Source of the DNA: an uncultured Prevotella sp.
GTDB taxonomy: Bacteria; Bacteroidota; Bacteroidia; Bacteroidales; Bacteroidaceae
Assembly (NCBI GenBank): GCA_900765465.1
Contig: CAAFRM010000200.1
Span: forward strand, 1 to 11,061
DNA length: 11,061 nucleotides
Direction of reading: 5' to 3'
In this document: piece by piece, positions 1-7,216 of the stretch
Layout: each line of letters opens with the position of its first letter
Numbering within the stretch: the stretch's first letter is position 1
The notes under the pieces: model-generated
What the model saw: the letters and a program-made list of their open reading frames with translations, nothing else
Databases searched by the model: none
What the model was told of the DNA's origin: nothing
Made by a program: the position numbers and the translations under genes

Positions 1-186
1 GATGCACCATGGCCTGCAACTAAAGAAGAGCTGCTCGACTATGCAACTCGCTCAGGTGCGCCTCTGGAAGTTCTGGAGAATCTGCAGGAGATAGAAGACG
101 AAGGTGATGTTTACGAGAGTATCGAGGACATCTGGCCTGATTATCCTTCAAAGGATGACTTCTTATGGAATGACGACGAATATTAA
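1..186 (+). CDS. DUF2795-type small acidic protein, 3' part only
   Basis: The reading frame is open from base 1 and ends at TAA 184-186, giving 61 visible residues; the start codon lies before the window. The visible part begins DAPWPATKEELLDYA and contains RSGAPLEVLENLQEIEDEG, then an acidic tail with IWPDYPSKDDF and a terminal NDDEY. From memory this matches a short (about 73-residue) protein conserved in Bacteroidota and assigned to the DUF2795 family, so only about a dozen residues should be missing. It has no visible signal peptide or membrane segment and is probably a small cytoplasmic protein. Its function is unknown. It sits just upstream of the T9SS operon but is separated from it by a terminator, so co-transcription is unlikely. 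Family assignment is fairly confident; the role is not known. Confidence 0.85.
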   Translation, partial: DAPWPATKEELLDYATRSGAPLEVLENLQEIEDEGDVYESIEDIWPDYPSKDDFLWNDDEY

Positions 187-199
187 AAGTCGATGATAG

Positions 200-230
200 G
201 GCTGTTCTCTTACCAGGGGGCAGCCTTTTT
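200..230 (+). terminator. Intrinsic terminator after the DUF2795-type gene
   Basis: Bases 200-210 pair with 215-225 without interruption (11 pairs, three of them G-U), leaving the four-base loop TACC at 211-214. The GC-rich base of the stem (GGCTG/CAGCC) is followed directly by a run of five T at 226-230. It begins 13 bases after the stop codon at 184-186 and should end that transcript before porP. Confidence 0.8.
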
Positions 231-324
231 CATCTTTCTGTCGTCTCTCTTCCTACTATACCTTATTAATATATAATAATCCCGGCGATTTATAATAATT
301 CGCCCTCTTTTACGTTATTACATT

Positions 325-1260
325 GTGTTAAGACGAATCATCATATTAGTTTTTTTGCTGACAGGAGTGCTCGTTTCCAGAGCACAGTATGATCCTTCCT
401 TCAGTCATTATTTCGACATGGAACCATCCTACAATCCTGCGGCAGTGGGTAAGCAGGCAAAACTCAACGTAACGGCTGCTTACGCATTGGATATGGCCGG
501 ATTCGAACATAATCCTAGAACCATGTATCTGGCAGCCGACCTGCCTTTCTATGCGCTGAAGAATTATCACGGCGTGGGTGCTACGATGATGAACGACCAG
601 ATTGGACTCTTCACCCATCAGCGACTCAACCTGCAGTATGCCTACAAGACCAAACTCTTCGGAGGAACGATGAGCGTGGGTCTGCAAGCCGGATTCCTCA
701 GCGAGAGTTTCGATGGCAGCAAAGTGGATGCTGGAGAATCGGGCGACCCTGCACTCGCCACATCTGAAGTGAAGGGTAGCGGATTTGATGCGGGAGCCGG
801 ACTCTACTATCTGCATGGCAACTGGTATGTGGGACTTTCTGCACAGCATCTTACCTCACCAACCATTGAACTGGGAGAAACCAATGAGCTTAAGATTGAC
901 GCAACGTATTATTTGACTGGCGGATACAATATTAAGCTCCGAAATCCGTTTTTAACTATAAAGTCGTCTGCCCTCGTGAAGTATGACGGAACGGCATGGC
1001 GAGGCGACGTTACCGGGCGATTGGTTTACCAATACGACAAGCGTCTGCTCTATGGCGGCTTGACCTACAGTCCTGACAATTCCGTAACTTTCCTGGTGGG
1101 CGGTTCCTTCCATGGCGTCATTTTGGGTTACAGTTATGAATGGTACACCTCGAAGCTGAGCTTTGGCAACGGAAGCCATGAGCTTTACATCGGATACCAG
1201 ATGGACCTGAACCTGGTAAAGAAAGGTAGAAACAAACATCAAAGTGTAAGAATACTCTAA
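325..1260 (+). CDS. porP: PorP/SprF family T9SS membrane protein
   Basis: The 311-residue product belongs to the PorP/SprF family of type IX secretion proteins, beta-barrel-like proteins associated with the outer membrane that work with the PorK-PorN ring. A signal peptide is visible: two Arg at residues 3-4, a hydrophobic stretch at 5-18, and likely cleavage after Ala20 (SRA|QYD). The mature N-terminus YDPSFSHYF followed by SYNPAAVGK (residues 35-43) is the hallmark of the family. The rest is rich in alternating beta strands, and the end (LYIGYQMDLN... then SVRIL) is typical. Length is normal. The start is taken as GTG at 325: an in-frame stop lies at 277-279, no ATG lies between, and the first internal ATG (residue 32) would delete the signal peptide. 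No Shine-Dalgarno sequence is visible. It is the first gene of the por operon, 16 bases before porK. Confidence 0.95.
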   Translation: MLRRIIILVFLLTGVLVSRAQYDPSFSHYFDMEPSYNPAAVGKQAKLNVTAAYALDMAGFEHNPRTMYLAADLPFYALKNYHGVGATMMNDQIGLFTHQRLNLQYAYKTKLFGGTMSVGLQAGFLSESFDGSKVDAGESGDPALATSEVKGSGFDAGAGLYYLHGNWYVGLSAQHLTSPTIELGETNELKIDATYYLTGGYNIKLRNPFLTIKSSALVKYDGTAWRGDVTGRLVYQYDKRLLYGGLTYSPDNSVTFLVGGSFHGVILGYSYEWYTSKLSFGNGSHELYIGYQMDLNLVKKGRNKHQSVRIL

Positions 1261-1276
1261 GAAGAATATCAAGAAT

Positions 1277-2749
1277 ATGAACCGTAATATGAAGAAAAGT
1301 ATAATGCTCCTCAGCTCGCTGGTGGCTCTCCTGACCCTCAGCGGTTGTTTCGGTGCCAAGTCTAGCTCGATGGCAGGCAGAGGCGGTGAGGTGGTTGGAG
1401 TTGGCGGAAGAAGTTTCGCCGAACCTGCCCCATACGGCATGGTGAAGGTGAACCGAGGATTCCTGAAGATGGGTCTGGAAACCCAGGATTCTTTGTGGGG
1501 ACAGAAGACGCCTCGCAAGGATGTTTCCGTGGATGGCTTCTGGATGGATGACACGGAAATCACCAACTCTGAATACAAGCAGTTTATCGCCTACGTGCGC
1601 GATTCCATCCTCCGTACCCGTCTTGCTGACCCTGCCTATGGCGGCGACGAGACTTACATGATTACCGAGGATAAGAACGGCGACCCTGTAACTCCACAGA
1701 TTAACTGGAAGAAGCAGTTGCCTAGAAAGCCAAACGAGGATGAGAAGAGAGCGATGGAAAGTCTCTATACTTCCAATCCTGTGACTGGCGAAAAGCTGAT
1801 AGACTGGCGACAGTTGAACTACAAATACGAGATTTACGATTATACCGCTGCGGCACTCCGCAGAAACCGTCTGAACCCGCAGGAGCGCAACCTGAATACC
1901 GATGAGCAGGTGAATGCCAACGAGGTGGTGATGATTTCTAAGGATACTGCCTATGTGGATGATGAGGGACGAATCATCAGTGAAACCATCAACCGCCCGT
2001 TGAGCGGACCATGGGACTTCCTCAATACCTACATCGTGAATGTGTATCCAGACACCACCTGCTGGGTGAATGATTTCCGCAATTCAGACAACGAGGCTTA
2101 CTTGAGAAGTTATTTCAGTAATCCGGCATACAATGATTATCCGGTGGTGGGCGTTACTTGGGAGCAGGCAAATGCTTTCTGCGCCTGGCGTACTGACTAT
2201 CTGCTGAAAGGTCTGGGACCTGAAGCCCGATTCGTGCAGCGTTATCGCTTGCCTACTGAGGCAGAATGGGAGTATGCGGCAAGAGGCAAGAACCAGAACG
2301 AGTTCCCTTGGGAGAACCAGGACGTGAAGAACGGAGACGGATGCTTCTATGCCAACTTCAAGCCAGATCGCGGTAACTATACCAAGGACGGCAATCTGAT
2401 AACCAGCAAGGTGGGCATCTACTCGCCAAACTCAAACGGACTTTATGATATGGCAGGTAACGTGGCAGAATGGACCAGTACCATCTATACCGAGGCTGGT
2501 GTGGATGCCATGAACGACCTGAACCCTGAGTTGAAATACAATGCAGCGAAGGAAGACCCTTACCGCTTGAAGAAGAAGAGCGTAAGAGGCGGTTCATGGA
2601 AAGATCCGGAATCGTTTATCCGTTCGGCATGGCGTTCCTGGGAATATCAGAACCAGCCACGTTCGTATATCGGATTCCGCTGTGTGCGCAGTCTTGCCAC
2701 CACATCGAGTGCAAAACAGAAACCATCAAAGAACAAGAATAGGAGATAA
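1277..2749 (+). CDS. porK: T9SS ring lipoprotein PorK/GldK
   Basis: This 490-residue lipoprotein forms, with PorN, the large periplasmic ring of the type IX secretion system under the outer membrane. Residues 5-20 form a lipoprotein signal peptide ending in the lipobox LSGC, so Cys24 is the lipidated residue. The rest is a formylglycine-generating-enzyme-like (SUMF1) fold in two parts: residues 55-107 (VNRGFLKMG, DDTEITNSEYKQF) and 287-472 (YPVVGVTWEQANAFCAW, YRLPTEAEWEYAARG at 323-337, NVAEW at 395-399, SVRGGSWKDPESFIRSAWR, GFRCVR at 466-471). About 180 residues separate the halves, as is normal for GldK/PorK. The fold is structural here and no enzyme activity is expected. Two starts are possible, ATG 1277 or ATG 1289 (MKKSIM); the second gives a more standard signal peptide. 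It ends 5 bases before porL. The tail is Lys/Arg-rich (residues 480-490). Confidence 0.97.
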   Translation: MNRNMKKSIMLLSSLVALLTLSGCFGAKSSSMAGRGGEVVGVGGRSFAEPAPYGMVKVNRGFLKMGLETQDSLWGQKTPRKDVSVDGFWMDDTEITNSEYKQFIAYVRDSILRTRLADPAYGGDETYMITEDKNGDPVTPQINWKKQLPRKPNEDEKRAMESLYTSNPVTGEKLIDWRQLNYKYEIYDYTAAALRRNRLNPQERNLNTDEQVNANEVVMISKDTAYVDDEGRIISETINRPLSGPWDFLNTYIVNVYPDTTCWVNDFRNSDNEAYLRSYFSNPAYNDYPVVGVTWEQANAFCAWRTDYLLKGLGPEARFVQRYRLPTEAEWEYAARGKNQNEFPWENQDVKNGDGCFYANFKPDRGNYTKDGNLITSKVGIYSPNSNGLYDMAGNVAEWTSTIYTEAGVDAMNDLNPELKYNAAKEDPYRLKKKSVRGGSWKDPESFIRSAWRSWEYQNQPRSYIGFRCVRSLATTSSAKQKPSKNKNRR

Positions 2750-2754
2750 TAAAA

Positions 2755-3741
2755 ATGGGCGAATATAGTAAGTTTAACATCGTATATCATCTGCAGAAAT
2801 GGATGGACAGTGTGCCTGGACAGACCTTTCTGAACTATGCTTATAGCTGGGGTGCATCTATCGTTATCCTGGGTGCCCTCTTTAAGTTGACCCACTTGCC
2901 GGGAGCCAATTTCATGTTGTTTGCCGGTATGGGTACTGAGGCGTTCGTGTTCTTCCTTTCAGCCTTCGACCGTCCTTTTGACAAGACAGCCGATGGCAGA
3001 GATATTCCTACTCATGTTACTGAGGAGTACTTGGAGACTGGAAAGGTTACTTATGGGGAGACTGAAGAAGCAGCGGCATCTGCTGCATCCGGTTCTGCAA
3101 CTGTAGCTGGTTCATCTTCTGCTGCTTCTGTTTCAGGAACTCCTGTTTCTGGTGGTCAGACCATCATCATCGGCGGCGGAAGCTTTAGCGGAGGTGCTGG
3201 TGTATCTGCAGCATCTTCTTCTGTTGCTGGAAGCGAGAGCGAAGGCGCTGAGCAGATTGACGAGAGTGTTGCAGCAGCCGTGGCTCCAGGAGCAGGATTC
3301 TCGGAGAGTGGCGCTTCTGCAATGGGTGCAGCCGTAGCAGGTAATTCTGTAGCTGGCGGTTCTGTAGCCGGAGGCAATACTGCCTGGGTTTCTGGTCAGC
3401 AGGGGGTTACCCCAGAGATGGCTGATGCCCAGAATAATTATGTTGAGGAATTGAAGAAGCTTGTTGAAACCCTTGAGAAGGTGAATGAGCAGAGTACCCG
3501 TTTGACCCGTGACAGCGAGGAGATGGAGAACCTGAACCGTACGCTCACAGGTATCAGCAAGGTTTATGAGATGCAGTTGAAGGGTGCCAGCCAGCAGATT
3601 GGTACCATCGACCAGATTAACGAGCAGAGCCGCAAGATGGCCCAGCAGATTGAGCAGTTGAACAAGATTTACGCACGTATGATTGAGGCGATGACCGTAA
3701 ACATGCGTGCTGCAGCTCCTCAGGTAAAGAGTGAAGAGTAA
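2755..3741 (+). CDS. porL: T9SS motor subunit PorL/GldL
   Basis: The 328-residue product is the inner-membrane PorL/GldL subunit, which with PorM converts the proton-motive force into motion that drives T9SS. Two membrane helices are visible at about residues 30-48 (AYSWGASIVILGALFKLTHL) and 51-71 (ANFMLFAGMGTEAFVFFLSAF). The conserved Lys44 of FKLTHLPG and Glu62 of the second helix are present; a Glu at this place is the proposed proton-handling residue in GldL. After FDRPF comes a cytoplasmic part: an Ala/Gly/Ser/Val-rich linker at about 103-218, then a Gln/Glu-rich helical region at about 220-318 that looks like coiled coil. F. johnsoniae GldL is about 215 residues and P. gingivalis PorL about 310 (from memory), so this is at the long end. 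AGGAG at 2741-2745, nine bases before the ATG, is a usable ribosome binding site inside the end of porK. Confidence 0.96.
   Translation: MGEYSKFNIVYHLQKWMDSVPGQTFLNYAYSWGASIVILGALFKLTHLPGANFMLFAGMGTEAFVFFLSAFDRPFDKTADGRDIPTHVTEEYLETGKVTYGETEEAAASAASGSATVAGSSSAASVSGTPVSGGQTIIIGGGSFSGGAGVSAASSSVAGSESEGAEQIDESVAAAVAPGAGFSESGASAMGAAVAGNSVAGGSVAGGNTAWVSGQQGVTPEMADAQNNYVEELKKLVETLEKVNEQSTRLTRDSEEMENLNRTLTGISKVYEMQLKGASQQIGTIDQINEQSRKMAQQIEQLNKIYARMIEAMTVNMRAAAPQVKSEE
3331..3375 (+). repeat. Three-copy 15-base tandem repeat coding a VAG pentad in PorL
   Basis: Codons 193-207 of porL read as three five-residue units: AVAGN, SVAGG, SVAGG. The second and third units (3346-3360 and 3361-3375) are identical at 12 of 15 bases, and all three differences are in third codon positions. 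The first unit (3331-3345) is more diverged. This lies near the end of the low-complexity linker and points to growth of the linker by slippage or duplication, with selection keeping the amino acids. Confidence 0.75.
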
Positions 3742-3773
3742 AGAAAAGTATTGAATTTAGCAAATTAATATAA

Positions 3774-5330
3774 ATGGCTATAAAGAAAAGACCCGTTTCA
3801 CCACGCCAGAAGATGATTAACCTGATGTACGTCGTCCTGATGGCTATGCTTGCGTTGAACGTCTCTACGGAGGTGCTCGACGGATTCTCTATTGTGGAAG
3901 ACAGTCTGAATCGAACCACAGCCAACTCTTCCGCAGAGAACAATGCAATCTATAGTGACTTTGCCGATCAGATGAAGCAAAACCCTACCAAGGTAAGGGA
4001 ATGGTTTGAAAAGGCTAAGCAGGTAAAGGACATGAGCGATGCGCTCTATAACTTTGCCCAGGAACTGAAGGTTGCTATCGTAAAGGAGGCTGACGGCAAG
4101 AATGGCGACGTGAGCAATATCAAGAACAAGGAAAACCTGGAGGCTGCCGGCATCGTGATGCTTGCACCGGGTACGGGCAAGGGAAAGAAACTCTATAGAG
4201 AGCTGAATCGCTACCGTGACCGCATCCTGGAACTGGTGACCGATGAGCATCAGAAGAAAATCATCGCCAGCAACTTCTCTACCCAGGTGCCTAAGAGCGA
4301 GAAATATCTGGGTAAGAACTGGCAGGAATACATGTTTGAGAATATGCCAGTGGCTGCAGCCGTGACCATGCTCTCGAAGATTCAGAGCGATGTGCGCTAT
4401 GCCGAGGGAGAGGTGCTGCACAACCTGGTAGCGAATATCGATATGAAGGATATCCGTGTGAACAAACTCGATGCCTTCGTGATTCCAGAGAAGACCACGC
4501 TCTATCCTGGTGAAAGATTCAATGCCAACATCGTGATGGCTGCCGTGGATACTACCCAGCAGCCGGAAATCTACGTGAATGGCATGAGAGTGAACAGCGC
4601 CCGTGGACAGTATAGTTTTACGGCAGGTGGAGTGGGAGAGCACCAGTTCTCCGGCTACATTCTGATGAACAATGCCAAGGGCGACGTGATGAAGCGCAAC
4701 TTCATCCAGAAATATAGCGTGATTCCGGCACCTAATACGGCAACAGTGGCGGCAGACCTGATGAACGTGCTCTATGCAGGTTTTCAGAATCCTATCAGTA
4801 TCAGTGTGCCGGGCGTGCCAGCCAATGCCATCTCTGCTTCTATGAGTGGCGGTTCGTTCGTATCGAAGGGCAACGGTCATTTCGTGGCAACCCCAGCGGC
4901 TGTGGGCAAGGATGTGACCATCCATGTAACGGCACGCGACAAGGGACAGACCCGCACGATGCCTCCATTCGTATTCCATGTAAGAAAGTTGCCAGATCCA
5001 ACGGCTTACCTGGCATTGGGAACCAGTCGCTTCCGTGGCGGCGGTTTGGCAAAGGCATCCCTGATGGGCGCTACAGGCATCCATGCAGCCATCGACGACG
5101 GATTGCTTGATATACCTTTCAGGGTGTTGAGCTTCGAGACCGTCTTCTTCGACAACATGGGTAACGCCATTCCATTGGCATCGGCAGGTGCCAACTTCTC
5201 CGACCGTCAGAGAGACGAGTTCAGAAAGCTTTCTCGCAGTCGCCGTTTCTATATCTCGCATATCAAGGCTGTGGGACCGGATGGCATCACCAGAAATCTG
5301 CCTACTGCGATGGAAGTAATCGTGAAATAA
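3774..5330 (+). CDS. porM: T9SS motor shaft protein PorM/GldM
   Basis: This 518-residue protein is PorM/GldM, the partner of PorL. Its single N-terminal helix sits in the PorL ring and its periplasmic part reaches up to the PorK-PorN ring. The signature SPRQKMINLMY at residues 9-19 is followed by a membrane helix to about residue 29 and STEVLDGF. Arg11 corresponds by alignment of the motif to Arg9 of F. johnsoniae GldM, thought to pair with the acidic residue of GldL. The periplasmic part fits the usual four domains: a helical first domain at about 36-225, then beta-rich domains at about 226-320, 321-405 and 406-518 (the last starting KLPDPTAYL). Length is the usual 510-520. No Shine-Dalgarno sequence is seen in the AT-rich 32-base gap after porL. 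It ends 27 bases before porN. Confidence 0.97.
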   Translation: MAIKKRPVSPRQKMINLMYVVLMAMLALNVSTEVLDGFSIVEDSLNRTTANSSAENNAIYSDFADQMKQNPTKVREWFEKAKQVKDMSDALYNFAQELKVAIVKEADGKNGDVSNIKNKENLEAAGIVMLAPGTGKGKKLYRELNRYRDRILELVTDEHQKKIIASNFSTQVPKSEKYLGKNWQEYMFENMPVAAAVTMLSKIQSDVRYAEGEVLHNLVANIDMKDIRVNKLDAFVIPEKTTLYPGERFNANIVMAAVDTTQQPEIYVNGMRVNSARGQYSFTAGGVGEHQFSGYILMNNAKGDVMKRNFIQKYSVIPAPNTATVAADLMNVLYAGFQNPISISVPGVPANAISASMSGGSFVSKGNGHFVATPAAVGKDVTIHVTARDKGQTRTMPPFVFHVRKLPDPTAYLALGTSRFRGGGLAKASLMGATGIHAAIDDGLLDIPFRVLSFETVFFDNMGNAIPLASAGANFSDRQRDEFRKLSRSRRFYISHIKAVGPDGITRNLPTAMEVIVK

Positions 5331-5357
5331 ATTAGTAAAATTTCAAAGTTCAAAATA

Positions 5358-6422
5358 ATGAAAAAGATATTGTTCATATTCATGCTCTTGGGAATGGTGC
5401 AGGGCATCGTGGCACAACCTCAGGCACGTCGTCAGCAGGCGGCAAAGGAGGCGGCAGCAAAGAAATCGAATGCCGGCAACATTACCACCCGTGCACAAAT
5501 CTCTTTCCCTACTGCTGCCCCTATGGAGGAGGACGTGGTATGGAGAAGAGACATCTATCGTGAGCTGAGTCTTACCGATAATGCCAATGCCGGACTGTAT
5601 TATCCTGTGGAGCCTATGGGCAACCAGATGAACCTCTTTACCAACATCTTCAGATTGATGATGACTGGTAAGGTGGCGGTGTTCCAATATCGTCTGGATG
5701 GTAACGAGAGTTTTACGGCAGCAGACAGGGTAGACCCGAAGTCTTTCCTGGACAACTATCATATCTATTATGAAAAGAAGGCAAACGGAAGAATCTCGCT
5801 CGACAACAGCGATATTCCTTCCAGGGAAGTGAAGGCATATTATATTAAGGAGTCAACCTATTTCGACCAGCGAACTTCCACCTTCCATACCAAGGTGTTG
5901 GCGCTTTGTCCTATCATGACCCGTGATGATGACTTCGGCGATGGCGGAACCAAGTATCCGCTTTTCTGGGTGCGCTACGACGACCTGGCTCCTTATCTTG
6001 CCAAGCAGCAGATAATGACCAGCAATCTGAACAATGCGGCGGTGATGAGTGTGGATGATTACTTTGTGAGAAATCAGTATAAAGGAAAAATCTACAAGAC
6101 CAACAATATGTTGGGACAAACTTTGGCGCAGTATTGCCACTCCGATTCAGCTCTGGTAAAGGAGCAGAAGCGAATTGAGGGCGAACTGGCTACCTTTGAG
6201 AAGAATCTCTGGGGAAAACAGGAAAAGAAGGATTCGCTCGACAGTATTGCCAAGGCGGACAAGAACGTAAAGGGCAAGGTGAAGAAGGAGAAGAAGAGCA
6301 ATCGCCGTGGCGGTTCATCTTCCAGCAAGCAGGCTAAGGTGAAGGAGAAGCGCAGCAACAGCAGTTCTTCTTCAGCATCCAGCGGTTCGGCACGAGTAAC
6401 CGTGCGCCGTCAGAGACATTAG
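5358..6422 (+). CDS. porN: T9SS ring protein PorN/GldN
   Basis: The 354-residue product is PorN/GldN, the periplasmic protein that forms the T9SS ring with the lipoprotein PorK and receives the tip of PorM. A signal peptide spans residues 1-19, with likely cleavage after Ala19 (GIVA|QPQ). A charged, Ala/Gln/Lys-rich stretch follows (20-38). The conserved core runs from about residue 55 (MEEDVVWRRDIYRELSLTDN) through YYPVEPMGNQMNLF (81-94), GKVAVFQY, YYIKESTYFD (161-170), LCPIM, YPLFWVRYDDL (200-210) and ending near EKNLWG (281-286). It is followed by a tail of about 65 residues that is very rich in Lys, Arg and Ser (287-354) and likely disordered. Last of the five core T9SS genes, with no Shine-Dalgarno sequence; the upstream 27 bases are AT-rich. 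Confidence 0.96.
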   Translation: MKKILFIFMLLGMVQGIVAQPQARRQQAAKEAAAKKSNAGNITTRAQISFPTAAPMEEDVVWRRDIYRELSLTDNANAGLYYPVEPMGNQMNLFTNIFRLMMTGKVAVFQYRLDGNESFTAADRVDPKSFLDNYHIYYEKKANGRISLDNSDIPSREVKAYYIKESTYFDQRTSTFHTKVLALCPIMTRDDDFGDGGTKYPLFWVRYDDLAPYLAKQQIMTSNLNNAAVMSVDDYFVRNQYKGKIYKTNNMLGQTLAQYCHSDSALVKEQKRIEGELATFEKNLWGKQEKKDSLDSIAKADKNVKGKVKKEKKSNRRGGSSSSKQAKVKEKRSNSSSSSASSGSARVTVRRQRH

Positions 6423-6429
6423 AAAATGA

Positions 6430-6446
6430 ATCACAACGTGTGTGAT
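6430..6446. promoter_or_regulatory. Inverted repeat between porN and the barrel gene
   Basis: ATCACA at 6430-6435 and TGTGAT at 6441-6446 are perfect inverted copies with a five-base spacer (ACGTG). There is no T run after it, so it is not an intrinsic terminator. It could be a protein-binding site or an RNA hairpin between the two genes, but a six-base arm can also occur by chance. Function is not shown by the sequence. Confidence 0.3.
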
Positions 6447-6484
6447 AATAGAAATTAGAATTTTAATTTTAAAAGGTAGAAAAA

Positions 6485-7120
6485 ATGAAGAAGATTTTAT
6501 CTCTTGTATTTTTGGTAGCGGCAATGATGTTTGCTACTAGCGCTAACGCCCAGGTAAAGTTCGGTTTGAAGGGCGGTTTGAATGTGACAAGCATGTCGTT
6601 TAGCGAGGATGTATTCGATGCTTCCAACAAGACAGGTTTCTTTGTAGGTCCTATGGTTAAGTTCACTGTGCCTATCGTAGGCTTGAGCTTCGATGCTGCA
6701 GCCTTGTACGACCAGAAAGAGGCTGACGTTAAGTATGCCGATACTGATGGTGAACTGGGTAAAGTCAACGTGAAGCAGCAGTCTATCAACATCCCTGTGA
6801 ACGTGCGTTATGGCTTTGGCTTGAGCAGTTTGGCAAATGCCTTTGTTTTTGCTGGTCCACAGTGGGGTATCAATGTAGGTGACAAGAGCTTCAAGTGGAA
6901 TGAGACAAGCAGCTATTCTCTGAAGAAGTCAAACTTCAGCGTAAACGTAGGTGCTGGTGTTACCCTGTTGAGCCATCTTCAGATTTCAGCCAACTATAAC
7001 ATCGCTTGTGGCAAGTCGGCTGATGCCAGCCTTGTCAAGGCTGCCGAGGCACTTACCAATGCAGGCAAGGACAAGAGCCGCAACAACTCTTGGCAGATTG
7101 CCTTGGGTTACTGGTTCTAA
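6485..7120 (+). CDS. Small outer-membrane beta-barrel protein (PorT-like superfamily)
   Basis: The 211-residue product has a clear signal peptide (MKKILSLVFLVAAMMF, cleavage likely after Ala22, ANA|QVK). The mature part starts VKFGLKGGLNVTSM and continues as alternating beta strands (FFVGPMVKFTVPIVGLSFDAA, INIPVNVRYGFG, FSVNVGAGVTL, LQISANYNIACG). It closes with WQIALGYWF, whose C-terminal Phe is typical of proteins inserted by the BAM complex. This fits the small eight-strand barrels of Bacteroidota grouped as 'porin family/PorT family, beta-barrel domain 2'. It is not clearly PorT itself, so no symbol is given. AAAAGG at 6471-6476 gives a ribosome site eight bases before the ATG. The gene lies 62 bases after porN with no terminator between, so it may be read from the por transcript; a weak TAnnTTTA element at 6464-6471 is the only local promoter hint. 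Confidence 0.88.
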   Translation: MKKILSLVFLVAAMMFATSANAQVKFGLKGGLNVTSMSFSEDVFDASNKTGFFVGPMVKFTVPIVGLSFDAAALYDQKEADVKYADTDGELGKVNVKQQSINIPVNVRYGFGLSSLANAFVFAGPQWGINVGDKSFKWNETSSYSLKKSNFSVNVGAGVTLLSHLQISANYNIACGKSADASLVKAAEALTNAGKDKSRNNSWQIALGYWF

Positions 7121-7167
7121 TGAGAAGTTAGACAGTACACTTCACAAGTTTATACATTAAAATATAT

Positions 7168-7206
7168 AAAAGCAGGTACCCCTAGTTGGGTATCTGCTTT
7201 TTTTTT
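7168..7206 (+). terminator. Strong intrinsic terminator after the barrel gene
   Basis: Bases 7168-7181 pair with 7188-7201 over 14 consecutive positions (one G-U), with a six-base loop at 7182-7187. T residues run continuously from 7198 to 7206, so the upper T tract is both the stem base and the release tract. It closes the transcript that carries the barrel gene and, probably, the whole por operon. The A run on the left arm means it could also work in the other direction, though no convergent gene is present. Confidence 0.92.
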
Positions 7207-7216
7207 GCTATCTTTG
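7186..7216 (+). promoter_or_regulatory. Bacteroidetes-type promoter for priA
   Basis: TATCTTTG at 7209-7216 matches the Bacteroidota -7 consensus TAnnTTTG exactly. TTG at 7186-7188 lies 20 bases upstream, the usual spacing for the -33 element. The predicted start site is near 7223, giving a leader of about 35 bases with AAGGAG at 7241-7246. The -33 element falls at the loop/stem edge of the preceding terminator. Confidence 0.65.

Noticed and set aside
284..304. GGCGA/TCGCC inverted repeat before porP
   Set aside because: Only five pairs around an 11-base AT-rich loop; this could be chance and no specific role can be supported.
952..1578. Minus-strand frame of 208 codons across the porP-porK junction
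   Set aside because: It overlaps two well-supported genes and has no recognisable domain or upstream signals.
1277..2749. Formylglycine-generating (sulfatase-activating) enzyme
   Set aside because: The fold is shared, but the lipobox, the long insertion between the two halves and the position between porP and porL identify it as PorK/GldK, a structural ring protein.
3152..3377. Extra open frames on both strands inside the PorL linker
   Set aside because: They arise because the Ala/Gly/Ser/Val codons of the linker produce few stop codons in other frames.
3798..5261. Long open frame (487 codons) on the minus strand opposite porM
   Set aside because: It is fully inside a certain gene, is rich in His, Cys and Arg as expected from the complement of biased codons, and has no signal, domain or ribosome site I recognise.
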